From Curvularia sp. ZM96 (Eukaryota; Ascomycota; Dothideomycetes; Pleosporales; Pleosporaceae), in assembly GCA_022457065.1 (NCBI GenBank), contig JAJGBQ010000003.1:4340001-4404000 (forward strand): a stretch of 64,000 nt of DNA, written 5' to 3'. The notes under the pieces are model-generated. The model did not search any database. It was given only the letters and a program-made list of their open reading frames with translations, and was not told where the DNA came from. The position numbers and the translations under genes are program-made. Positions 20,863 to 32,944 of the stretch are shown piece by piece (the first letter of the stretch is position 1; each line of letters begins with the position of its first letter).

Positions 20863-23800
20863 ATCCTTACAACACCGGCGTTGAGAAAATGAAACCCGGC
20901 AAGCAGCGAGAGCGACATGAGCCGCTCCGTTCTAATTCAAGACGCTCATGGTCAAGCTTGATGGCGTAAAGCGAAGATTCAAAGATGGTGAAATCCGCGA
21001 AAACAACCCTTCGTTGGCAACCCACATTGAACACTCTTGTCTAGCAAGTCAGTTTGACTATCGTTGCAGCATATCATGTATTTGGGACTTGTAGTTGTAG
21101 CTTTGATGAATTTATGAAGGTTTCCCTATGACATCCTGAAATGAGTGACCGCTTGTTAGTAACTGTGATTTGAAGCTGAGGTTTCGTGTGCAGCTTGCGA
21201 TGGATATTGTCTCTTTGCAGCTGAAAATACTCACTGTGTTGCATCTATGTGAAGGCTGTGTGAGGTCAGTTTCGTTTTTCTCTTCACAAGAACACGCGGT
21301 ATTATTACTAGTCTGCTAGATGCCTCTGATGGCACTTTCATGTAGATTATGTGATTGCTTGATAGGTTTGACGCGTGACTAGACCCCCGGCTTACTGTGA
21401 TATCACACAACGGACCAAGTGATAAATGCAACAAACCTAATCTTTGTGACTGAAAATGGAAGATACAAAAGAAGCCACGAGTTCGCTGTGACGATATCAC
21501 CACGATCCAATCCCAGGTCCAAAGTCTCGTTTTCGCTTCATTTATGACAGCGACAACAGATGAGTAGGACGTTGTTGTTCTAGTACACCGACACATATGG
21601 CAGTGTTTCTGCACCGACGCCAGCGTTTCTTGTATCCTAAACAGAACGAACCACTACTGGTAGACCACTCTCATTTCCTCGGCAACTACAGTCACAGCTC
21701 ATGCAATCGAAGCCAAAACCTCACAGCTGCCTACATATTCGATACACCCGCGCACATTTGCTTCAATGTATCAACGCCTGGGTTCCAACAAGAGGGCATC
21801 TTGGTATCGCGGTCAGTTTTATTCTTATCAAGTAGTTGGTCATGCATAGATCAGCGTGATGAGGAAGACGAGACCAGCTAACTTTCCACTTAGATTCTCT
21901 TGGATATATCACTATCCGACGAGCGAGCACGCGATAACAGCCCCTGACACCAACGCGACAGAGTCACACACACCCTCTTTTCGTAGCTATAAAGTCAGTC
22001 TCTGGCTATCTTTCGCGTCGAATCACGCTCGTTGCAACGTCTGGAACAGCCAGTTGAAATCAAGACCGGTACTTTGGTATCAAATGAGCGGAATATTGTG
22101 CACTATCTGCATACCTTTTACTTCCCTGACATTGTCTACACTCGATTACTGAGGGAGAGGTTAGTATCGCTTGGTTACTTCGGGGAGACTAGAGTCTTTG
22201 CTAGAAACAGGCAGTTCAACAGTGTCTAGGAGCAGTATCCACAAGCCACGGTATGCACGTCGAGAGTTCTGGCAGTAGTTTGAAGAAAGGGGACACCCGA
22301 CATGACGCTTGATGCAGCGTCTCACACGATGCACAACGGCCTCTACTACATAGAAACGGTGCTAGGCTATCCAAGGGTTGATTCACGACTACCCGTCATT
22401 TAGCCGCCAAAATGCATTCGTTAAATCCCACGTCAGCGACACATCTTAAACGCTGCTTATAAGTCCAAAAAACAAGATTTATAGCTCTAAACCTCCTCCA
22501 ATACCTCACCTATATATACCCCCCATCTGTCACCCACGTGCCCCCTCTTCCCACCGCATACGCGCATATCTCCGCAACTTCGGTCCCGCATCTGACTGGG
22601 CGAGCAGAAAGCCAGTTTGCCGAGCTCCGCAAACACACCATGTTTTTTTTCGGTAATTACCGTTTTGCCTTGCCCTGGTGCACATACCACGTGCCGGACG
22701 GGTCTTGTATGTGTCCAAGACACCCATGTTTGTACATATGTATGTATGTACGGTATGTACAGCGAAGCAGCAGCAGCAGCAGCAGCGGCCCATGTCTGGT
22801 TGTCAGTCATCGTGGTTCGCTTACCATGCGTCGAATCAGTAAAAGAGAAAAAAGTGGATATACAGGGTATACGAGGAGTCAGAGTCAAGGCGCACGATAT
22901 CCTTTTTTCTTTCCTTTTCCCCTCTTTGCAGCCTGCTCATTGGCCAAGAAAGAAAAGCTGCGAGTATTTGTTATCTGTAGTGGAGAATGGTGGTCAGCGC
23001 GCCACAAAAAAAGGTTCCCGCCCAAAGCGCACATACACGTATTCAACGTATCGGAGGATTTTATGATTCTGACAGCTTTGCGCAAAAAAGATACCGGGTA
23101 TATACTTCGTACACACTATACGGAGTACAGTAATCTCGCCAATGTGGGGATAGGGAGTTTCGTAGCCAAACGCAACGGTTACCGACAACAGACACACGCT
23201 CTAGACGCTTGAGTGGCTTGTCTCCTGCGTGCACTAGTCTGGAAGCCCATACATGGCCAGCTTTGACGTTACATTCACATGACCTGATGTTTGCGAGGGT
23301 TTCTAGATACACTCGTCTGTATGAGACCGGTACAGAGAGCCGAACCCAGCCTGTTCTTCCTTCTCTAACATCATATGGATGGACCCGGCTTGGCAGGTCC
23401 GCGGTCGGCTCTTGAAGCATCAGGGGTTTGTATGTAGTGGGTTAGGTTGGGTTGCGTGATGGCTAGCGAGTATTATGGATGCGTAGTAAGAAGCGTGCCG
23501 TACCTGCAATGTAGCGAGGAGCATTGCTTTTTCTTTTCTCGTCCACGCTTTGATCGCCTTTGGGGGGTTGAAAACGGCATTTTGGGGAGCCGAGACGAGT
23601 GCATGGAGGGACTCAAAACGTGTGTGTCTGCAGAACCTGACCATGTTGCTACTTGGCAATGTCTGTCATACCCAATTCTTCCAAATTCCATTCAACATGT
23701 GGTGGTCAAAGAGGTGTCGCCGCCAGCCCCCGTGTCAAACACGTAGCGTTGGGCTCTGACAGGAGGATTTGCTTTGCTTTGCTATGGGTTCCGTGGAAGC

Positions 23801-25900
23801 TAGCGTCCCGCGCTGCATAACGGGACCATCATGTCATGAGGGTCTGCAGGGTCCTGGGAGCGTAGCGATAGCACGAAGGGGTTGTTGGGCCCAGACTTGC
23901 AACGGTTGCACGACAGGTCCTATATGCCCTGACCTGAGTGTTGCCAGCTGTACGGGTCGAGACGAGGAGATCGACGTCAAAGGTACGTGGGATGGTGGGG
24001 ATGGTGCTTTCAAAGACAGGCGAGTAAACGAAGCTTAAACATTTATCCGTCTCTTTGCCCATGTTGTTGCGCGGAGGAGGCCCATGTCGCCGCGGAGGAC
24101 TGTCAGTGTCGCTATGATTTGCAAGACAGACGTGCGTTGCTCCATAATCGGGCAGCAAAGGGGTCAAGCTACTGATTTACACGGCCAGAGACAATTGGCG
24201 TGCGCTGGAGAAGCCGTCTCACTGGCAGGCGTCGTGTTGTGGCGTTGCTGCAAACACTCTGATGCAAAACTCGAGCTCCTTCTACTAGCGCCTATCCCCA
24301 CATACAAAGGAGTACATGATGAAATCCTCACTAGTTAGACTTTGTTCTATAGTGGTTCGACAAGGCTTGGCTCTCGTACCGCATAGATGTCATTGCGTTG
24401 TATCTTCTCGAGGCACGTGTGATGTTGAATGTTGACGGACTACTAGCAGGAGCCATTGCAGGAGCCATGGCAAAAGCATATTCCCTGCACCGCCCGCTGT
24501 CATTGTGGCGAACAGGGAGCATGATCCTACTCACCGACGGAGAAAAAAAAAACTTGTTCGCTATTGGACCCTAGTGGGTTAACCGTCAACGGGCACAAAG
24601 CAGTCCCAAACTACGGAGGTCTTCCCGGGAGGTGAGATCTAGACTTGTCGTGGTGCAGCACATCATCCGAGGTGCGGGAACACGGCAAGAATTGTTCTCG
24701 AAGGCGCTTCTTTGGACGGTGCACGAGCGCGTGCTCGGGCTCCGTAGAAGCCGCCGAGTGCTTCGTGGAGTTTTTAAGGCATAAAGGGCAGTGTTGCATC
24801 CCTCGGTTACAGACACCCGAGTGGCCCCACCCAAAGTGGCCGGACCGAGTCAGGAGTAGCGAAGACGGGCGAGGGCAATGACAAAGTCAAATCATGGTTA
24901 CTGGTGAGGAGACACGCCATAGGCTGTACATGGCTGAAGCATATCATGCGCAGTGTCCTGATACTTTGGACTATGGGGTTCCAGAATCTCTCACGGCTGT
25001 GGTCGCAGCAAGCAGGCAGCGCGCTGGCGCATCTTGATGGAAACTAGTCGGTATGACGGATCGTCCGTCGGGCGCCTTTGTCAGCAAGCGCATGAGTTTC
25101 TTGGGTCTGCCTCATCCCTAGGGCTGAAAACCCGGAAGAGGATTTGGGTTGTTGCAAAGCGAGAGTATGCGCGATAGCCTTCTGGTCGGGTGTGCCAGTA
25201 TCGTTGGATCGTCTCACCGACATTTGTTGCGCCGGGCAGAGAGACCGATAGCCCCACCCGAGAAAATGACCGTGTCGAGGAAAGACAAGAGGTTCAATAG
25301 CCAGGGCAATATGGGTGGAGATAAAAGTCTTTAGAACCGGAGGGTGAGGAGTTGCGCTCAATCTCGGCAAGGTGCGCTGCATGTGGCATGTCGACCCCTG
25401 TTGAAACAAGCTGCAAATGAGATGCGTGTCAGAAAGAGCATGTCGCTAGCCACGCTGACGACGGCTATCCGACGGGCGATCACAGGATTGGAGGGGAAGG
25501 GGAAGAGGTTTGCTGCGTTCTTGCTGCGAGCGAGCCTTGCAGTAGCGCTGAGAGGCTTTGGCGAGAGGTGTGTTTGTGGCGTAAGGGAACGCCTAGTTTT
25601 ACTCAAAGTGGGAAATGCATGGGCAGACGCGTCGGTGTTGCACTAGGCCACATCGTTCACGCCAGCGGCCGCTAGGCAAAAGGAATCGATTGCCACGTGT
25701 TGCGACCCCTGGTAGGCACGGCATCATTTTGACGAGGGGTGACCTGACTCGCCGTCATAAGCACCGAAGATCTTAGCCCAGCGGAGCAGCAATGGGAATC
25801 TTGCTAAAATAAAACTCGAGTCGATTTTTGGTGCGGCTAGGGCGGACAAGCGTCGAGACCCTTCGAGGAGTGGGAAAAAGAAAAAAAAAATCAAGTCATC
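20863..25900. other. Gene-poor stretch, part 1
   Basis: About 5 kb have no convincing gene on either strand. A plus frame open from 21993 to 22229 (containing EQPVEIKTGTLVSNERNIVH) has some protein character but no start or splice partner. An AGC microsatellite lies at about 22762-22788, and TGTA-type repeats with a weak palindrome at about 22730-22760. No transposase, reverse transcriptase or long terminal repeat was seen. Confidence 0.45.
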
Positions 25901-27555
25901 AAGGTGTAACTCGAGCGTGCTCGTATAGGCTCTGGAAATGTTAGGAGGAGACGGTGGGCGAATGAGGCCTCAGCATCTCTTGCATCACGAGGGAGCTGCA
26001 AGGTGGGGGAGGGAAGATACGAGGTGGACAGGACGAAAAGGGCAACAATGTAGGATCGTCTTGACCTTGTCGTGGCCTAGGGGGATGCCGAGCAGCGGGC
26101 GGTCTGAAACTGGCGAGTGGGTTTCTTGGGCTTATTTCCGGTGTGGTGAAGGACAGCAGCCTCGCGCGCCCTCGTAGCCACGAGGTGTGACTGTGGCGTA
26201 GGGGTGAGTGATTGTATGTAGTGACGACGGACAGAGTCGGCGGTAGGACCGAGCCATGCCGCGGGCGACAGGCAGCGCGTGTGGTGGTACACCGAGCATG
26301 GCCAAGCAGAGATGTCTCGCATGGCACACCAACGAGACGCTGGTGTCGAGGTGGGGTTGCACACGTGGAATGGCGGCACATCGTCTGTTCTCCATGCTGC
26401 AGGCCAGGAAACAGGACAATCTCCACAGAGGGCACAATCAGGCATCGATCGCCCAGGTGTGTAGATAGGGCGCAGATCTGCCGAGTGTGTTCAGACGTGA
26501 TGACGACAAAGGCGTGCTGGGAGCGGTGCAGGGCAGCGCGTGATTGGGCGGCGGAGCTGTCAGCCATGAGGGAGTATGGCCGACCAGCCCGGCGCGTATT
26601 GCATGTCGAGCCCATGCAGCCACGCTGACCATAGCGGCAGTCGGCTAAAGCCAGGGCACGTACTTGGTATGTACATGGCGTGGGCACTCGACGTTTTTCT
26701 TCTTTTCGCTCAGCAACCAAGCTCGGGGGCGTTGTGCGTGCAGGTGCATATCATGTTGCACATGGCAGGGGAGCACGACGAGCACGGCGGGCGCGTGAGA
26801 GGTTACGCGGGCCCGGGCCCGGGCAGCGTGGGAACAACGGCGATGCAGATGCGAAACGTGGGAGCTGGGGAGCGATAAGGGCGAGTGTGTCGCTGGCCAG
26901 GCATGTCCGTCTGTATGTATCCATCCATGTGCTGTGTACGGCGGGCATACGTGTGCGTGCAGCTGCACGTCCTAGAGGGCGTGTCGGTGTGCGCCTGCGG
27001 GCTCGCGTGGCGGCGGCCGTGGTGGTGGTGGTGGTGGGAGACAGGAGCGCGCCGACTACTGCAGTGGCCGTGGCCCAGGGCCGTTGTCCCGCGGATGGTC
27101 CACAGGAGCGACAGGCACAGTCGAGGAAGCGCGCGAGACAGCGCTGCAACAGGCGACGACGTGTATTGGTGCCGTGGTTTCGGCGAAGACATCGGCAGCG
27201 TGTCGGGCGCGGCAGGGGGCGGGCGAGGGCAGGGATGCCTCGTGGGAAGGGCTTGGCCAGGCGGGCGTGAGCGTGGGCGTGGGCGTGGGCGCGGCGGCCG
27301 TGCGCGCGTGCAGGCGCAGGTGCAGCGCAGGCGGCCATGTGTCTCGTATGCGCCCAGCAGCGCCGGCCAGATGCTTAGTGTCTTTGTAATTCGGCGCCAT
27401 GCTGGGTCCTCCTGGCCGTCCTAGCACGGCGGTGTGAGCGACTGTTCGAGCGGACGGGCCCCCAGACGCCAGAGGCCAATCCCAGCTAGGGTACCCACAC
27501 ATCGCCTTCCAGCGAGGCCCGCCAGAGGTCTCTCCGCCATCATCTTCTACTCGGC
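25901..27555. promoter_or_regulatory. GC-rich upstream region of flbA with simple repeats
   Basis: From about 25.9 kb to the flbA start the base composition rises sharply in G and C, giving many long chance frames on both strands. Notable tracts are GGGCCC repeats near 26809-26826, GTG repeats at about 27019-27040, and GTGGGC-type repeats at about 27267-27292. This could be a CpG-like promoter and long 5' leader of flbA; transcription is not demonstrated by sequence. Confidence 0.4.
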
Positions 27556-29744
27556 ATGCCCTTCCCTACGTCCTCTCTTCCTCCCTCGCCTGCCTCCGTC
27601 TCCGTCTCTGCCTCTGCCTCTGCCTCGCCCGTCCCTGGCCCTGGCCCGCTCCCTCTCCCCACCGCCGCGCCCCCCCACCACGCCAACGCCCACCACGTCC
27701 CCGCCGCCCGCGAGCACAAAGAAGACCGCGACCGCCTCTCCGACTCGCTTCCCCCACCGCCTTCCTCGCGCTCTGCCACCCACGCCCGCCGCTACACCCT
27801 CTCCCGCTTTCCCCTCCTACGAAAAGGCAGCCGCGAATTGACCAGGACGCCCTCCGTCTCCTCCATCTCCTCGTCCACGTCCAAGACCCACGCCGACTCG
27901 CTTTTCCACTTGACCGGTGCACCACGCTCCTCGCACTCGATTGCCCGCGAGCCCCCGACCAGCGCCCCTCAGGACAGCCACCCCGTTGCTGACGAATCGA
28001 GGGAACACGCAAAGCCAGACAAGATGCATCAAACAAGCTCACGCTTACTCCGCATGACGGACGATGAGCGCCCATACACAAAAGTGAGTACCACGACTTG
28101 TCACCACGCCTGCGAGCCATTGAGTCGAGACGAGACTTGACGGCTGTGTTTTTGTGAACCGGACGACATGTCCATTGCTCGTTTTTCTGCCAGAGATTGG
28201 AGTTGGTCTGCTTGCATTCATCTTGTCTCGCCCATGCCAGAATTGCGTAAGAAAACCCAACTAACCCCCAGGCCAGGACTTCAAGGACCTCTTTGCAACA
28301 TTAATGGTCTCGCTTCCCCTCACAGCACACCGAGTACGCTTCAGGATGATCGACTACACCTTCACATCAGACGAGGCAATCACCAACCTCGGTTCTCTCA
28401 AGTTTTCCCAGTCCAACCGCATGCCAGACCCCAAGGACTCATCACGTGTCGTCACAACCACCACGACCACCACCTTCTCCATGGCCAAGGAGATGGCCCG
28501 CTCCGTTTGCCAGAGATTTCTCGAGGCAAAGTTTATCGAGTCGGTTGAAGGCAAGCTCGACTTTATGAACAAGAGCTCCGTCTGGCAGTTGACCCCCAAG
28601 GGCATTCACATTCTTGAGCGCTTCTGCACACGCAATGGCATTGCCTCCGCTCACGTCAGGGCCGTGATTGAATCTAACAGGAACCCGCGCCAGCTCGTCG
28701 TTCTCGAGCGCAACACCGAAACCGACAAGCTGCATCACGACGAGCAGACAGTCGAGATCATCTTCCGCCGCTTCGTCGGCACCACGGCAAACGAGACTTC
28801 GTCCGATTCCGACTCGATACACGAGTTTTCCAAGTGCGATGTCGGTGTCAAGCTCGTCAAGCATCGGCCAAACTCGCAGCGCCAGTATGAGTACACCTTC
28901 AACGGCCGCAACGCCGCACAATGGCTCATGGACTGCTCTACCATGGTGGATCCCCGCGAGGCGGTCGAGGTCGGATCCCTCTTCCTACAGCTCAAGCTCA
29001 TTGCGCCCGTGGATCCCCGCAACTCCGACCAGCAATTCCAGCCGTCAAAGCAGGTCCACTACTACATCACTAACCACGGCGAGCGCGTAGCAGGCTGGCT
29101 GCTCGAAGAGGTGCCATCAGGCGGAGACATGGCCGTCAAGTCACGAGATGGCGTGGCCCGTGACTCCAACAGCAACCGCACCAATGTCATTATCCGCAAC
29201 CCATCGTGGCGTCTTCTGTACCGCGAGTTTCTCAAGGAGACCATGTGCGAGGAAAACCTTTCCTTCTTCCTCGAGGTGCAGCAGTTCAACAAGCAGTACA
29301 AGGACGCCATCAACGAAAAGGGCGAGAACAAGGTCGAGATCATCCGTGAGACGCTCGCTGCCGCTTATGGTGAGTTGGGAATTCTTCTTACTTCACAACC
29401 ATCTGCTAACCATACTCAGGCCTGTACAATGCGTTCTTGGCGCCTGGCTCACCCAACGAGCTGAACATTGACCACAGTCTCCGCACCCAGCTAGCTACTC
29501 GCATGACACGTGCCGTTGGAGACGATGCAGCCATGCTACAAAGCCTTAATGAAGTGGCAGCTCTCTTTGACAAAGCACAGCAATCCATCTTCAAGCTCAT
29601 GTCCAGTGTATGTCTCCTTTGCACATTCCTCCCTACCGGCCCACGTCTAACCCCGCATAGGACTCGGTACCCAAGTTCATCAAGCACCCCAAGTATGCTC
29701 CTCAGCTGCGTGGTCTAGATGCTGCCGCCGCTGCTTCAGCGTAA
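27556..29744 (+). CDS. flbA: FlbA-type regulator of G-protein signalling (DEP-DEP-RGS)
   Basis: Four exons (27556-28083, 28277-29369, 29420-29607, 29661-29744) encode 630 residues. After a disordered Ser/Pro-rich head, the block DFKDLFATLMVSLPLTAHRV opens a first DEP domain (about 198-285). A second DEP (KLVKHRPNSQRQYEYTFNG, about 368-440) and an RGS box (about 486-615, LLYREFLKETMCEENLSFFL) follow. FlbA accelerates GTP hydrolysis on the FadA-class G-alpha, ending growth signalling so that conidiation can start in Aspergillus. The same biochemical role is expected here. Intron 1 is 193 nt and its acceptor CAG sits 5 nt after another CAG; only the second keeps frame. The start is the first ATG of the open frame, giving a head somewhat shorter than in Aspergillus. 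Confidence 0.92.
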
Positions 29745-31040
29745 TCGAAAATCCCAAATTTCGCCGACGCAACCCTTGGCCTCTTGGCTTACCTTGACAC
29801 CACTGTATTCTTTTCTCAACGCATTTTCTTTTCGTCGACTATCGTACCACTTCTCCTACTCCATGCATCCAGTCGCAGACTGTGGCGTTCTGTGGGCTCC
29901 AGGCCAAAATGAAAAAAACGTTAGCATCGGGTGGTTGTTTGTAAGATTGCTTCTTTATTTCTTCCATTGGTTCCTTCTCCTATTTTTTTCTTCTCTTCTC
30001 TCTGCTTGGATCACAACAGGGTTGCGATCTGTGGTTCATGTCTTCTCATGTTTTCAACCTAAGCCAAGCGCTCTGTTTCTTTCTGGTGGACACTCAGATG
30101 ATGGTCAGAACATTGGGATAGTTCAGCGCCATTGGTTGGCCTATTATGACCCCTCTTCGGTCGTTCTCGCTCTGTTTGCATATACGCGCAAGTTTACCCG
30201 ACGACGATCAGCGCACGTTGGATGGTGCGACTAGTATGTCCTCCACAACCGCCGGATACAGTACCACACCCTGCTCGGGACTGGGGTATCTGGAAGCCTG
30301 CGGTTGCAGGAAGCGGGGACCACAAGAATGATGGATGGTTTGAACAGCACTACTGTACCCTAATTGGGGGTTTTTCCAAGATACCCTCTTACACTCTATA
30401 GAACAACTTATGATGATATTCCACAGCAGTCGTTCCTTTCCCATCGTAGCCCTCTTCGCCTAGCAGCTGGTCGCGTGCCTTGAAGCCATGCTTACGTCCG
30501 TATCGTACGCATACGCCTCCATACAAGTCGAATCCCTCAAACTTTGCTAGACAAGTCTCGCGTTAATAGCAAGCCGCCTCCGTACGCCCGTGATTAGAGA
30601 AAGCCAACGTCACTCATCCCGCGATGGCCGGATGACCTGACTCGGGCGCATATCTGGTTCTCTCGGGCGTGTGCATGACTCCGAAAGCTTCTTCAGTGGG
30701 CACTATTTGGATTCTACTATAGGGTCCTTTGGGAAAGAAGGGGGTGTAGAGGGTAGTCCTTCGCCTTTCGTGGTTGGTGCGGAGGCGCCCGGGCCCGTGT
30801 ATGGATCGGCCTCGGCACTGCACACAGTACGGGGCAAGCAGGCCATAGGGAAACGTGGGTTTTGGCGGGATCTGTGGCCGGTGAGCACATTGGCTGAAAC
30901 AGAAAAGACGGTCGCATGGCAAAAATTCAGTCGGTGGTTACGGCGTGGCCGAGATTAGACAAAACGTCTTTTTGCCACGATCAAGTCAAACGACGACCCC
31001 TTTGGACGGATCGATGGGGGGAGGGGGAAGAACCATTCAA

Positions 31041-31072
<32 letters not shown>

Positions 31073-32944
31073 CATGTAAGCGAAGAAGATGTTGCCTCAT
31101 TGACTGATTCTCCTGATTTACAAATCATGCCTAAGGAGGAGGATGAGCAGCAGCAGCGCCTGGGACTTTTCTTACCAGATCTGCGACTGGTCGTGTGTCG
31201 TGTGGTGTGTATCTGCGATTTGTCCCACCCACATGCCCATTCCACTTGCTCGATTTGGTCGTGGGATGGGCGTTTCCCCGTTCCCCGAGCCATCATCTAC
31301 AGCGCGCGCCTCCCGATCTGCGTAACCTACTATAGTATGTACAACCGCCCCCCTTTCCCCCAAACCGTTGACTCGTACGACATGTGTGTCACCCTCCCCG
31401 ATTCTGAGATGGGATCAACAAAAGTTCTCGGGCCGGCAAGGGACAAGATTACGACCCATCCATGGCTGTATAGTTACATACTGCATTACACGTACATGTC
31501 GGCTGACTTGGGGAACCCTGTGTGGGAATTGGGACCCTGCTTTGCGTTGCAGCATTGAATACCAAGGATCTTAATATTTTCTCTTCTCTTTTCTTCTTCA
31601 TTTTTTTTTCATATAGGGGTCCCTGTCAGACCCGGTCACAGCAATCCAGACAGTCGGGTCGTCTGAAAAAAAGACGTTGAACGTTCCCGTGGTTGGGGTT
31701 CTATTACGTATGCATCGTCATCCAGGCGCGGACCTTTCGCCGCAAACAAGCGACGAATAAAAACAGTGCGGTATAAAAAGCAAGGTACAGCGTTTCTGTC
31801 TTTTTGCCACTTGATGATGAGCGTGAGAGAGAAGGGAAGGTGCCACGACGCCCGGGAACTAGATGATCATTTACCAAAGGACTCTTGCATTGCGCGTGGA
31901 TGCGGGCAGACGAGCAACAAAAAGTTAGCTTTGCCAGGCCCGAGTTAGGGAGACGGAGATTCCGCCGTGCCTTCGCGTATAGTTGTAACCTATAGTTCGT
32001 ATTCGGTATGCAACTGTAAGCGGAGGACGGAGTCTAGTCCGAAGGGACGCCCGTAAATGCTACTAAGAGGAATAGCAACGGCGGTCTGAATGATAAACAA
32101 GGACATGAAAGAGGGGGGGTTATGTATGTGCATGGTGGAAATACGCGCATTTGAGACTACCAAGCCCTTCATCCCCGATGAAAAGGGCGTTTTTAACTCA
32201 AGGACTCGCTGCTTTTGTCCTTCTGCAGCCACGGATATGAGATGCTGCAGCCCACAAACTACTGTATGTGCTAATACTCATGTCCGGTGAGATTGCCTAG
32301 TAGGGCAACAGACATACGAAGTACATGGGATCGACAGGGACCTCATCCGAATACGGGATGTAGTAAGGTCGAGGTCCCAAGAAAGCGTCAACCGATGCAC
32401 GTACGGAAAGGCGGCAGTCCATAACAGCTACATCTTACAACACAGTAATATAGCAAATAGAAGAAAAAAACGAGGGCTGTGTGGCTTGCATGGCATTGGC
32501 ATGGCTAGTTTGAGCCATTTGTCCGGGGCGCTCAAGGGAGGAGGAGGGTTGTGGTATTCGGAAAACGTCTTTAGACGGGCAGGTAAAGCGAGCTGGGGTT
32601 TTCCCACGTTCCAACAAGAACCCGACGGAAAAAAAAAGTTTCGGTACGGGAACAGGACGCCCGTTTGGAATGCCAAATTCGTCGCGCCCTTTTTGCCACG
32701 TGAGCAGGCGTTGTCGCGTCGCGTGGCTTCGAAGTCTGTGCACCCTGTGTTTTGCCCTGTGACGCGATGTTGGTCGGTTGCCTGATGGGATGACTGGCGG
32801 GTTGAGGAAAAAACAACGACAACGACGAGTTTGGACGTTGCGATCGACGAAATTTCTTAGTGGAATCATTGTTGAAGCCTTCAGTATCTTCCCATCCTCA
32901 GACTTGGATCCGTTCAATTCGTACGACGTGACGTCCTCGCTACC
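29745..32944. other. Long intergenic stretch between flbA and chk1
   Basis: 3.2 kb have no convincing gene. A pure ACG triplet repeat of about nine units lies at 31043-31072. T-rich tracts at about 29940-30010 probably belong to the flbA 3' UTR. Frames at 30671-30958 and 31127-31558 on the plus strand lack family features. The right end contains the chk1 promoter. Confidence 0.45.

Noticed and set aside
21993..22229. Plus frame with EQPVEIKTGTLVSNERNIVH-like content
   Set aside because: It has no start codon, no paired splice sites and no recognisable family. It was kept only as a remark in the gene-poor stretch.
25941..26720. A 259-codon minus-strand frame upstream of flbA
   Set aside because: The composition (His, Arg, Pro, Cys, Ser) follows the local GC bias, there is no family motif, and overlapping frames on both strands are equally open.
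31127..31558. Plus-strand frame of about 140 codons between flbA and chk1
   Set aside because: The sequence lacks domain features, is rich in Cys/Tyr/His by chance and overlaps no splice pattern.
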